A DNA stretch of 64,000 bases from Lactiplantibacillus pingfangensis (GCF_005404945.1 NZ_BJDG01000004.1:1-64000), one strand, 5' to 3'. Counted from the stretch's first letter, positions 38,346 through 46,527 are shown. The notes: generated by a model from the letters alone, not told the origin. Numbers and translations are program-made.

Positions 38346-38372
38346 GGTGACACCTCCGAGGAGTAATGATCC
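38346..38372 (-). promoter_or_regulatory. RAT antiterminator site 1
   Basis: The minus strand GGATCATTACTCCTCGGAGG followed by TGTCACC fits the RAT pattern GGAT-N-GTTACT...GGCA-ACC closely in its conserved ends. It lies just before the leader terminator. Confidence 0.65.
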
Positions 38373-38392
38373 TTCAACAAGGACAATCGTAC

Positions 38393-38406
38393 TGCAAACG
38401 TTTACA
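38393..38406. promoter_or_regulatory. cre site (CcpA operator)
   Basis: TGCAAACGTTTACA (minus strand TGTAAACGTTTGCA) matches the catabolite-responsive element consensus at every conserved position. It lies upstream of the EIIA gene, predicting glucose repression by CcpA. Confidence 0.75.
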
Positions 38407-38452
38407 AATTGCAACCCACACTGCTATTTTTATAGCATCAGCATACTGCTTA

Positions 38453-39550
38453 CTAATTCTGTGGCTGCTGTTGTGTCACACAATGAAGCATGCCCCCGTA
38501 TTGATATAATTCGGTCACATCAATTCCTACCATTTTTCGGGTTGGATAAAGCCGCCCTAAAAGTTTCATGGCAACCTGATCATTTTTATCATGATAAGTT
38601 GGAACTAGCACAACGTCATTACCAACATAATAATTAAGATAATTGCCTTTATAATCTAAGCCACGCACGTTTTTAGCAGTCATCGGTAACGTCACGACTT
38701 GATACGGCTTACCTTGGGCATTCGTAGCGGTGTGTAACGCCTGATAATCTTTCATTTTAATGCCATCATATAACTCAGCGAAGTCGGCCTTGGACACCGT
38801 TAAGATAGTCCGATCATCGAGAAACCTAGCCATACCATCAATATGGGCATCCGTAATATCCTCACCAGTAACTCCGGTAAGCCAAATGAAATGTGTCACG
38901 CCAAAATATTTTGTCAGGTTCGCTTCCGCCGTGCTTTGGCTCATCTCGGGATTGCGATTATCATTCAATACTGAACTTTTACATAACATCGCGGTCCCGT
39001 GACCATCAAGTTCCACCGCACCCCCTTCTAGGACAAATTTTGAAATCGGTATGATCGGGAGCTTTTTACTTTTAGCAACAGCTTCTGGGAGTTGGTTGTC
39101 ATGCTGATAAGCCGTCTTTTTACCCCAACCATTAAAGCCAAAGTCGGCGATTGCAAGCTTACCGGCAGCATTCCGTATAAATATTGGTCCGGTATCACGC
39201 GACCAAACATCATCACTTTTGGCAATCGTGAAATCTACACGGCGCATCTCAATATGTTGTCTCGTTAATAATTTCGAAATTCTTCGTTGTTCCTTCTCGT
39301 TATATGCCACAATATGCACTTTTTCGCCTGGTGCCAAGGCTTTGACCATCGCAATCCAAATCGGTTCGATTTCATTTCGATAGCCACGGCCATAGGTGTA
39401 TCGGTGCGGCCAAGTCAACCAAGTTCCTTCATGTTGGGCCGTTTCTGGTGGAAAATAATTAGTTGTCATTGTTGCGTCCTTTCGATTGATCTGACAGCCA
39501 CTTAACAACAGTAAAACTAAGCATAAGACGATTCTTAACGGTTTCATCAT
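38453..39550 (-). CDS. Lipoprotein of the agmatine/peptidylarginine deiminase family
   Basis: 365 aa. The N-terminus MMKPLRIVLCLVLLLLSGC is a lipoprotein signal with lipobox LLSGC. The rest is a full guanidino-modifying alpha/beta-propeller: VWSRDTGPIF (catalytic Asp region), FVLEGGAVELDG, ITDAHIDGMARF (catalytic His) and GGMLHCVTQ (nucleophile Cys). The family hydrolyses agmatine to N-carbamoylputrescine or peptidyl-arginine to citrulline and is normally cytoplasmic in bacteria, so an exported lipid-anchored form is unusual. AAAGGA precedes the ATG. No carbamoyl-putrescine genes adjoin it. Confidence 0.8.
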   Translation of the reverse strand: MMKPLRIVLCLVLLLLSGCQINRKDATMTTNYFPPETAQHEGTWLTWPHRYTYGRGYRNEIEPIWIAMVKALAPGEKVHIVAYNEKEQRRISKLLTRQHIEMRRVDFTIAKSDDVWSRDTGPIFIRNAAGKLAIADFGFNGWGKKTAYQHDNQLPEAVAKSKKLPIIPISKFVLEGGAVELDGHGTAMLCKSSVLNDNRNPEMSQSTAEANLTKYFGVTHFIWLTGVTGEDITDAHIDGMARFLDDRTILTVSKADFAELYDGIKMKDYQALHTATNAQGKPYQVVTLPMTAKNVRGLDYKGNYLNYYVGNDVVLVPTYHDKNDQVAMKLLGRLYPTRKMVGIDVTELYQYGGMLHCVTQQQPQN

Positions 39551-39570
39551 CGTATTCCTTTCTGGTTCAA

Positions 39571-39612
39571 AAAAAGAATACCCCTTGACACTGTGTTAAG
39601 GTCAAGGGGTTA
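39571..39612 (-). terminator. Intrinsic terminator overlapping the MerR gene stop
   Basis: ACCCCTTGAC (39580-39589 and its complement 39601-39610) forms a perfect 10-bp stem, with a T-run on the minus strand. Confidence 0.8.
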
Positions 39613-40408
39613 CTTTGATGGAAATTTCCGTAATGTAATCGTTGGGAGTCGTCGTGTAAGTTTGATCTAAGAAATAACGTTCAATAAAGGGCCAGACTGG
39701 CACTTGTTGTCGCTGCTCGGCCTCACGCAATAAGCAATCATATGCTGCGCCGATGCTGTCATAATCACCATAATGCATCGTTGAAAGATAACTGCCACTT
39801 GGCAATACTCGTGGCGTTAATTTTGTCGCCAGGTCGTTCGACTGAACTGGGACAGCCGCTTGATACAATGCCGTTTCAGCACCACTGAGTAACATCGGTA
39901 ATCCCATCGGCTTAATGTCCGCATTGTCGATCCTGCGATAAAGCTGATCAAACGCGGCATCAATTTTGCTTTCGTCCGCTAATGGCTCGCTACAGACCAA
40001 CTGACGTTCCGGCTGTTGGGTTGTGGCAACCACGTACTCGTTTGGAAAATGATCATCATCGGATCCTAACAACTTTAAAATTAGCTCATCAGCCTTATCT
40101 TGGGCAATATCTTGTTGCGCTAATTGCAGCTGCTTTGCCTTCGCCATAGCCTTAATTTTCGCATCACTGGCATCGAGCAACGTTTTTATTTCCGCTAATG
40201 TAAAGCCGCAAGCCTGGTACCTTTTAATTAGTGCCACCGTTGGGATTTGGTCAGAAGCGTAGTAACGATAGCCATTCGCCAATACTATTTTCGGTTTAAA
40301 GAGCGCAATTTTGTCATAGTGTCGCAGCATCCGGGCACTGATATGATTAATGGTCGCAAATTCGCCGATTGGATAGTTTTTATCGCTATGATTATTATTT
40401 TCAGTCAA
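39602..40408 (-). CDS. MerR family regulator with GyrI-like ligand domain
   Basis: 268 aa. The MerR HTH (YPIGEFATINHISARMLRHY, residues about 12-80) is followed by a coiled helix and a C-terminal GyrI/BltR-type small-molecule domain (from about residue 125). Such proteins activate drug-efflux genes on ligand binding. Start: a TTG codon at 40408 with AAGGAGGGTG at good spacing; no ATG is suitably placed. It is upstream of, and same-strand as, the deiminase lipoprotein gene, but a terminator separates them. Confidence 0.8.
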   Translation of the reverse strand: MTENNNHSDKNYPIGEFATINHISARMLRHYDKIALFKPKIVLANGYRYYASDQIPTVALIKRYQACGFTLAEIKTLLDASDAKIKAMAKAKQLQLAQQDIAQDKADELILKLLGSDDDHFPNEYVVATTQQPERQLVCSEPLADESKIDAAFDQLYRRIDNADIKPMGLPMLLSGAETALYQAAVPVQSNDLATKLTPRVLPSGSYLSTMHYGDYDSIGAAYDCLLREAEQRQQVPVWPFIERYFLDQTYTTTPNDYITEISIKVTP

Positions 40409-40608
40409 TATATGTACACCCTCCTTTGTGAAAATTAAATACAAGATTCTAAAGTTTCAACAATTTTATTCTACTCGTGTCCGGATTTCCCCACAATGCC
40501 GCAACTGACTTTTCTAAATTAAGATTAATCATCCCGCTTGACTGCCATCAAGTTATTTAACCGGCTGCCATCTTATACTTGACTCATCAAATACAAGAGG
40601 TGGTTCAT

Positions 40609-40893
40609 ATGACAACTGTTAAAGCTTATCTAGCAACCCATTACGACAAATTAGATTTTTATACTCACGCTATCACGAATGCCCATGGTCAAAATCATCC
40701 AGAAGTATTTACGGTCCGTGACCAGTACGTTCAGCTGCGAGCTGATGCCAGTGCAGGACACCGATTAGATCATAATTTTGCAAAATTACGTCAAACAACC
40801 CATGATTATGCGATTCCCGATGACGTTTGCCCAGTATTTGAAGCCACCTATCACATGTTGGCTCAGGCCGATAAGCTGAATGCATCCGCCTAA
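40609..40893 (+). CDS. Small His-rich helical protein (RIC/ScdA-like iron-sulfur cluster repair type)
   Basis: 94 aa, MTTVKAYLATHYDKLDFYTH at the start, then AHGQNHPEVFTVRDQYVQLR. The AHG-x-x-HPE pattern and scattered histidines resemble short lactobacillar proteins annotated as RIC di-iron repair proteins, but the classical full-length ScdA domain is not present. The call is tentative. AGAGGTGG precedes ATG 40609; a terminator follows. Confidence 0.55.
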   Translation: MTTVKAYLATHYDKLDFYTHAITNAHGQNHPEVFTVRDQYVQLRADASAGHRLDHNFAKLRQTTHDYAIPDDVCPVFEATYHMLAQADKLNASA

Positions 40894-40898
40894 ACTTA

Positions 40899-40946
40899 CT
40901 AAAAGCGTCACTCACGAAAAAAAGTGAGTGACGCTTTTAGAATTTT
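40899..40946. terminator. Bidirectional terminator (perfect 17-bp stem)
   Basis: CTAAAAGCGTCACTCAC pairs perfectly with GTGAGTGACGCTTTTAG around GAAAAAAA. It serves the RIC-like gene and the convergent nadC gene. Confidence 0.85.
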
Positions 40947-41016
40947 CAAACTATAGCCGGCATCATTTATCCTGACCATCGAATCAGTATTCGATTATCA
41001 CATGAAAAACCGATTA

Positions 41017-41850
41017 TTAAGCTTCAATTTCCAGTGCCAAATCTAATGCCCTCACACTGTGTGTTAAATACCCCAGCGAAATGTAATCAACACCAGTATG
41101 TGCATACTGTGCCAACGTTGCCGGCGTAATGCCACCCGAAACCTCGACTTTGATTGGTGTCGGAATCAATTGTCGCCACGCCTGAACAGTCGTTGGGGTT
41201 TGATTATCAATCAGAATCATATCCACCTGGCTAGCCACCGCAGCTTGTAATTGTGATTCTGTCTCCACTTCGACTTCAATGAACTTCGTCGGCCCAATTT
41301 GCCGACGTAATTGTCGAATGGTGGTTGGTAAATCTCTAATCAACGCCCAGTGGTTGTCCTTAATCATCACGGCGTCATCCAGACCAAAGCGATGATTCTG
41401 GCCACCACCAATAACCACAGCGGCTTTGTCAAATTGTCGTAAACCTGGCAATGTTTTGCGGGTATCCAGTACTGCAATACTAGGGTCATTCAACGTTTCA
41501 ATCGCCGCATGCGTAGCCGTGGCAATTCCACCCATCCGTTGCATCAAATTAAGCAGCACTCGTTCACCCGCTAATAGGTCGACGACTGGTGCCGTGACGC
41601 GACCGATGACCGTTCCAGCCTGCACCCAAGCACCATCCGCGATAACTTGTTCATAATGGCTATCATTGCTTACCGTCTGCAAGACGACTGCCGGCAATAC
41701 TTGTCCAGCAATTATCCCAGCTTCACGTGCGACAATCTCACCGGTGACTCGCCGGTTTGGCAAAGTTAATGTGCTGATATCACCGCGTCCGAGATCTTCC
41801 ACTAGAAAACTAGTAATTGCTGGTTGAATTTGTCTAGGCCTTAGCTTCAC
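41017..41850 (-). CDS. nadC: Nicotinate-nucleotide pyrophosphorylase (quinolinate phosphoribosyltransferase)
   Basis: 277 aa. EDLGRGDIS near the N-terminus, DTRKTLPGLR, GGGQNHRFGLDDAVMIKDNH and EVEVETESQ are the NadC signatures. It converts quinolinate and PRPP to nicotinate mononucleotide in NAD synthesis. The GTG at 41850 has GAAGG 8 bases upstream and overlaps the MFS gene by 17 bases, so the two are translationally coupled; an ATG at 41883 is an alternative. No nadA or nadB lies in this window. Confidence 0.85.
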   Translation of the reverse strand: MKLRPRQIQPAITSFLVEDLGRGDISTLTLPNRRVTGEIVAREAGIIAGQVLPAVVLQTVSNDSHYEQVIADGAWVQAGTVIGRVTAPVVDLLAGERVLLNLMQRMGGIATATHAAIETLNDPSIAVLDTRKTLPGLRQFDKAAVVIGGGQNHRFGLDDAVMIKDNHWALIRDLPTTIRQLRRQIGPTKFIEVEVETESQLQAAVASQVDMILIDNQTPTTVQAWRQLIPTPIKVEVSGGITPATLAQYAHTGVDYISLGYLTHSVRALDLALEIEA

Positions 41851-43033
41851 CAGAAACGCCTTCTTTCCGCTGAGCATCGACATCCTGAATCCCCCAAGTT
41901 AGGATCGCAATTCCTAATAACAGTAGGACAACAAAGCTGCCAAAAATACCAGTTAACGGCGTCTTCATTTGTAATAAAACTCCGACTGCATACGGTCCAA
42001 TCATCGCGCCGACGCGACCAATCGACTGCGCCGCCCCCATTCCCGTGCCACGAATGGCTTGTGGAAATTGACTAGGTGTCAAGGCAATCAAAGTTCCCCA
42101 TGCCCCTAAATCAAAGAATGATAACCAAGCGCCACTCATTAAGACGGCAAAGTTGCTGCTGGCTAAGCTAAATGCCAAAGCGCTCACAATCGTCCCGCTC
42201 AAATAAATCGTTAATACTGACTTACGACTGATTTTACCCATGAGATAAGCTGCTAAGTAATAACCTGGTAATTGAGCCAAACTCATCAACAAGGTATAAC
42301 TAAAACTGTGGACAATTGAGAAGCCACGCATGACTAAGAGACTCGGTAACCATAAAAACATCCCGTAATACGTTAACATGACAATGAACCAAAGTGTTCC
42401 CAACAATAACGTCTTCTTTCGAAAGACTGGCGTTCGCCATAATGTCTTATATGACGGCCGCGTTTGTGGTTCGATCGGCGTATCTGGCAAATGACGCCGT
42501 AACAATAGCGTGTATAAAATCGTCAACGCCGTGATTAAAACGGTTAACCGCCAACCAATCACTGGCATGACCCAGAATGCAAGCAATGAGGCCACAATCC
42601 AACCAATTGCCCAAAAACTGTCCGCGAGTACTAACATCTTCGACCGTTTCGTACCCTGATAACTATCTGCAACTAAAGTAGCTGCAACTGGCAATTCACC
42701 ACCAAGACCAATCCCAGTTAAGAACCGGACCGCGATAAACGCCGCAATGTTTGGCGTTACGGTTAATAACAAATTACCAATTGAGAATAAGGCTAATGTT
42801 AAAATCAAAACATTTTTTCGCCCAATCCGGTCAGCCAAAGCGCCACAAATCAGCGCACCCACGACCATCCCCAATGAGGTCGTTGCACCAACTAATCCTA
42901 ATTGTGCCGGAGCTAAATGCCACTCCGTCTTAATTAGTGGCATGATAAAAGACAACATCGCGACATCCATCGCGTCAAACAACCAGGCTGTGCCAATGAT
43001 GGCTAACAACCGGTATTCCTTCAATAATTGCAT
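41834..43033 (-). CDS. MFS transporter (NiaP/AAHS-like), probable pyridine carboxylate uptake
   Basis: 399 aa, 12 membrane segments, MQLLKEYRLLAIIGTAWLFDA at the start split at residue 20 of that run. GALADRIGRKNVLI is the MFS loop motif and GIGLGGELPVAATLVAD is typical of the aromatic-acid/NiaP branch. Coupling to nadC suggests it imports quinolinate or nicotinate; this is inference. GGGGGATTCTT precedes the ATG and a perfect 10-bp inverted repeat lies upstream. Confidence 0.75.
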   Translation of the reverse strand: MQLLKEYRLLAIIGTAWLFDAMDVAMLSFIMPLIKTEWHLAPAQLGLVGATTSLGMVVGALICGALADRIGRKNVLILTLALFSIGNLLLTVTPNIAAFIAVRFLTGIGLGGELPVAATLVADSYQGTKRSKMLVLADSFWAIGWIVASLLAFWVMPVIGWRLTVLITALTILYTLLLRRHLPDTPIEPQTRPSYKTLWRTPVFRKKTLLLGTLWFIVMLTYYGMFLWLPSLLVMRGFSIVHSFSYTLLMSLAQLPGYYLAAYLMGKISRKSVLTIYLSGTIVSALAFSLASSNFAVLMSGAWLSFFDLGAWGTLIALTPSQFPQAIRGTGMGAAQSIGRVGAMIGPYAVGVLLQMKTPLTGIFGSFVVLLLLGIAILTWGIQDVDAQRKEGVSGEAKA

Positions 43034-43588
43034 AAGAATCCCCCAAATTGCAATAAAAGTAGTTTTTACTTTTATTAGTTTAAAAGATAAAGGTCGAGAT
43101 GACTTTTATCTTCTTGTGTTATAAGGTACTCATTTTTGGGGGGAATGTCAATATGGAATGTTGTATTATTTAGTAAAGTTCATTATCCCGGGAAAAGAAT
43201 ATTGATACCGGTATTCTCAATTCAACATCTAATCCCACCTCATATAAACTAAAAAACATCCATCAATTGAAAAACAAGACAATCTATTGACTTTTTCTAA
43301 ACACAATACTCTAATTTTTGTTACAAGCAACGATTATAATTCACTAGTCCTGACACCCTTGAGCAACTGTACTTTTTTAAAGGACCTTCCGAATAATTCA
43401 GGCATCATTTATCAAAATACTGTTCATGCCGTCACGTTTCAACCTGATAAAAATCTTTGCCACATATGCCAATACATCTTTAAGATAACAACTATTAACG
43501 CAAAAATATGAGCCTCCCAAGATGGAAGAATCCATTCAGAAAGTTCACCTCAAGAAACTATATGTTTTTCTATCTCCATATCCACAAA
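43034..43588. other. Intergenic region at the left edge of the defence island
   Basis: No convincing gene in about 550 bases. It has the operator-like repeat (43052-43076), a 10-bp palindrome ATACCGGTAT near 43209, and a promoter-like TTGACT-N17-TCTAAT near 43287. The short frame following that promoter lacks a ribosome binding site. Confidence 0.4.
43052..43076. promoter_or_regulatory. Operator candidate of the MFS-nadC operon
   Basis: AATAAAAGTA (43052-43061) and TACTTTTATT (43067-43076) form a perfect 10-bp inverted repeat with a 5-base spacer, 19 bases upstream of the MFS start. It could bind a NAD-related repressor. Confidence 0.5.
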
Positions 43589-44479
43589 TCAAAAAATACG
43601 GTGTGCATGTAAGAAATGATATGGTGGATTACTTTGGCTTTCGTAAACATACAAGTGCTCGATTGGGTTTCTTCCCGCATCAGTAAATAATTCACGAAAT
43701 ATTTCACTTATTTGTTTTGGATTGGTATTCAAAAGTAAGTATAGTGATTTGACGCCTTCAGTTTCTGCACGCCGTACTCGTTTAACAATTACGGATACTA
43801 AGTCAGAATTATATCTCCTAACTCGATCTACCTGACCATCTTTCATAGTCTGAAAAACCTCATATCTATGATCAATAACAAAACATGGCAAACTTTTGAG
43901 ATCAGCCGGATAAGTATCTGAAACTACTAGCGAGAGTACAGATGTATCTAATTCTGAGTGACTTGGATTGCTTACAGTAATTGTGACCTCAACATTTGAT
44001 TCGGCAGGCATTACTTCTGGAATTTCAAGTGTCATTTCTCTCCAACCAAAGGTTGACTGATAGTATAAATACTCACAAAATTGCCAAGTTGGAATACTTG
44101 TCGCGCTTCCTGAATGTTGCCGATTAATAAAAGATGCCCACTTAATCATCCAAGAAGGTACAAGAAAATAATGATTAGCTGGAAGAATCTGCTTTTGTCC
44201 TAAAATTTTGTGAATAACAACTAGATACAGTACAAAATAGCACAACAAAATGAATGGAAAATATGCTAACGGGATCTGTCCAATTAGGGACTTCCACTTA
44301 TCACTAATCATCGGAATAAGTTCTCCAATAGCAAATACTATTTTTCTAGGGATACTAATTGTTGTCACATCTGCCAAGATAACTAGCACCGTGATAGGTC
44401 CTATAATTCGTGTAATCAAAAATCTATATTTACGTATTACTCGATTGTCATGATTTTTCAGGATGTTCACCATTGCCAT
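43589..44479 (-). CDS. CBASS candidate effector: two-TM protein with unrecognised soluble domain
   Basis: 296 aa. Two hydrophobic segments (IIGPITVLVILADVTTISI near residues 22-45 and YFPFILLCYFVLYLVV near 72-90) are followed by about 200 soluble, beta-rich residues with no motif I can place. Membrane effectors with two or four TM segments are common in CBASS, where the soluble part binds the cyclic nucleotide and the TM part breaks the membrane. Cap15 is the nearest concept, but it is smaller. GGAAAG precedes ATG 44479, which overlaps the E2 gene by 32 bases. Role inferred from position. Confidence 0.6.
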   Translation of the reverse strand: MAMVNILKNHDNRVIRKYRFLITRIIGPITVLVILADVTTISIPRKIVFAIGELIPMISDKWKSLIGQIPLAYFPFILLCYFVLYLVVIHKILGQKQILPANHYFLVPSWMIKWASFINRQHSGSATSIPTWQFCEYLYYQSTFGWREMTLEIPEVMPAESNVEVTITVSNPSHSELDTSVLSLVVSDTYPADLKSLPCFVIDHRYEVFQTMKDGQVDRVRRYNSDLVSVIVKRVRRAETEGVKSLYLLLNTNPKQISEIFRELFTDAGRNPIEHLYVYESQSNPPYHFLHAHRIF

Positions 44480-44867
44480 ACCACTTTCCAGTAATTAAAT
44501 AAAGTTCATAAAAATAAAGCCACTCCTGTATCCAAGGAATTATGGTTTCCCGGAGATTGTCTCCGAATTTGAATTCTCGCTTTTCTTTTTTATTTCTAAA
44601 CAAGCATAATGATACCGTCCCACTATTCGCATCAGATTGACTGACAAAAATATGAGGGATTCGGTTCAAATCTTGTTCAGGAACGTTGAGGCCGTGTAAT
44701 AAAATTATAATTCTGTTTCTTTTTAAACAAAACTCTATCTTATATTCGCTACTATGCTCATTTGCTCTAAGCAAGCCGTAAACATGAAAACAACCATTTT
44801 GTTTCATTGAATTATATTTATTTGGAAACAGAATTGACAGTTCATAATAATACCTAAACCAAGTCAT
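44448..44867 (-). CDS. CBASS E2-like (ubiquitin-conjugating-type) protein
   Basis: 139 aa from ATG 44867. The C-terminal PWIQEWLYFYE and TGKWYGNGEHP are hallmarks of the prokaryotic E2 family found in short type II CBASS operons. GTVSLCLF places the likely catalytic Cys at residue 88. In studied systems an E2 without E1 attaches to the CD-NTase and primes it. There is no separate E1 (Cap2 fusion) or JAB protease (Cap3) here. The gene overlaps the effector gene and follows the CD-NTase stop by 10 bases; GGGGGG lies about 15 bases upstream, a long spacing. Confidence 0.75.
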   Translation of the reverse strand: MTWFRYYYELSILFPNKYNSMKQNGCFHVYGLLRANEHSSEYKIEFCLKRNRIIILLHGLNVPEQDLNRIPHIFVSQSDANSGTVSLCLFRNKKEKREFKFGDNLRETIIPWIQEWLYFYELYLITGKWYGNGEHPEKS

Positions 44868-44877
44868 ATTGGATTTT

Positions 44878-45978
44878 TTAATCCCCCCAGAACGTATGTG
44901 GCCGAACTTTCTTGTCACTGATTTCCCCCCCGAAAACTCCTTCAGAGCTCAGTGGAACTTGTCCCTGAAGTTGCATAACCGATCGTTTTTTACCCAGATA
45001 TTCAAATACCTCCTGAACACGTGTCTTCCCATAAATGTCAGCTAAGGTAGACTTCCACGGAATCATTTCAGTTTGATTAGTAGTACCAAGATTTGACTCT
45101 ACCACTTGTAGCCATTCAAAAAAAGCATCTTTCCTTTCAGGATGTAATCTCCACTTATCAGTAAAATCTTCATCCTTGTTTGTAGGATTCAGGATATGTG
45201 GAAATCCTTGCGAATCATATTTAATCTGATTTCTCAAGCCATTTGTCACAGCCACAAGCGCTTCAGAAAGATCATCTTGACCAGTATAGGCTTCTGCTGC
45301 CAAGATAGTGATGATCATTGAAATCGGCTTACTCTTATCGTCGCGCTTTTCAAACATCTTATTTCGATGATATTTGAGTAGCTGAACAACCTCTTGAAGG
45401 ATTGTATACTCATGATATTCTTCTGGCGTTTCAACTTCGTCACTAAAACGATTACTCACAATATCCGAATATTGGTAAACATCCTGTCCCTTTTGTGCAA
45501 ACCACTTTTTAAATTTGAACGGACTACTTTGTCGAAACCCATAGTTCTGGATACTAAGGCGATTTGTTATTAAAACATCTGAATACTGGCTATCAGTTGC
45601 TGGAACCACGTCTACATGTGAATTGAAATACTTAATCGTCCAAGCACGATTTTTCTCTGGCTGCAATTTTGACGCATACGCATCGCTGGTTTTAAGAATA
45701 TTCCCAATTAAATGTTTTATTTTCTTTGGCGATGATTCACCATGAACAATGGCAACCAAATCAATATCAAAATCATCATCGGAGCCGTTAATTGGTTTGA
45801 TAGCAGTCCCAAGATTGTACGATCCTTGTGGTTTGATATCCACAGCATTCGACACCCTATTGTCACTTGAAATCAAGTTTCCTAACGCAGTATATTCACG
45901 TACGACCGTTTCTTTCGCCGTATCAGACAATACAATTTTTTGGCAAATCTGCTCTAAAATATAAGAAGTATCTTTCAT
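44878..45978 (-). CDS. CD-NTase (cGAS/DncV-like nucleotidyltransferase), CBASS
   Basis: 366 aa. QGSYNLGTAIKP carries the GS motif (52-53), DDDFDIDLV the two metal-binding Asp (71, 73), and HVDVVPA the third (123). A helical C-terminal half follows. The extreme C-terminus is PHTFWGD, which in E2-type CBASS would be the conjugation site region. On phage infection it would make a cyclic oligonucleotide to activate the effector; the nucleotide product cannot be told. GGAGG precedes ATG 45978. First gene of the operon. Confidence 0.85.
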   Translation of the reverse strand: MKDTSYILEQICQKIVLSDTAKETVVREYTALGNLISSDNRVSNAVDIKPQGSYNLGTAIKPINGSDDDFDIDLVAIVHGESSPKKIKHLIGNILKTSDAYASKLQPEKNRAWTIKYFNSHVDVVPATDSQYSDVLITNRLSIQNYGFRQSSPFKFKKWFAQKGQDVYQYSDIVSNRFSDEVETPEEYHEYTILQEVVQLLKYHRNKMFEKRDDKSKPISMIITILAAEAYTGQDDLSEALVAVTNGLRNQIKYDSQGFPHILNPTNKDEDFTDKWRLHPERKDAFFEWLQVVESNLGTTNQTEMIPWKSTLADIYGKTRVQEVFEYLGKKRSVMQLQGQVPLSSEGVFGGEISDKKVRPHTFWGD

Positions 45979-46009
45979 CTCTGTTCCTCCATGCTATTAT
46001 TCAAAAGCA

Positions 46010-46039
46010 AGTATACCACATGGAGTGCTTAAAGAACAA
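46010..46039 (-). promoter_or_regulatory. CBASS operon promoter
   Basis: -35 TTGTTC (46039-46034), 18-base spacer, -10 TATACT (46015-46010) on the minus strand, 32 bases upstream of the CD-NTase start. The -35 lies inside one arm of the large palindrome. Confidence 0.55.
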
Positions 46040-46082
46040 AAGTTCCCACTATATTTGGTGGGAACTTTTGTTCTTTTTTTTA
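46031..46082 (+). terminator. Perfect 19-bp palindrome with T-run (terminator-like, overlaps CBASS -35)
   Basis: 46031-46049 pairs perfectly with 46058-46076 around an 8-base loop, followed on the plus strand by a run of Ts to 46081. No plus-strand gene precedes it. It may block read-through into the CBASS operon antisense, or act as an operator for the CBASS promoter. Confidence 0.6.
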
Positions 46083-46264
46083 AAATCAAACTTGTTCGGT
46101 TCTTGATACTCTTATTCGCATCAAGAACCTCAATTATACATAGAACTATACCGTTCTCTCTAAAGTATTGGCTTCATTGATAATGCCCTCACAATGATAC
46201 TGATAAAACAACCGATTACAGCAATGCTTTACTTACGATAACGATACTGTCAATAAACATAAGC

Positions 46265-46527
46265 ACTGCTGATGATAAGCAAAAAAAGTTATCCAATGAA
46301 CAGTCCGGTGTTACCATGTTACAACAGAGTTGGACTGACACTCAAAATACGATTAAAGCAGACCAAGCGAAACTTGTGCAGTCTCAACAACTGCCGACTA
46401 ATCTGCAAGATGTACTAAAGTTCTTGCACCTCAAAAAACAACTACAATTGCCCCTGACAAAGTTAATACTATTTCTAATCGTGAATATGGTAGGAGCTTC
46501 AACGATTATCAATAGAAATCATCCTTA
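46265..46527 (+). pseudogene. Decayed gene fragment, frameshifted
   Basis: One frame reads SNEQSGVTMLQQSWTDTQNT and on through QQLPTNLQDVLK. The sense then moves to another frame: VLAPQKTTTIAPDKVNTISN then REYGRSFNDYQ and a stop. The continuous protein-like character across a frameshift suggests a dead gene, of an exported or lipoprotein type. No family assigned. Confidence 0.35.

Noticed and set aside
43287-43511. 74-codon frame after a promoter-like sequence
   Set aside because: It starts at a TTG that is itself the -35 hexamer, with no ribosome binding site and no recognisable protein pattern.
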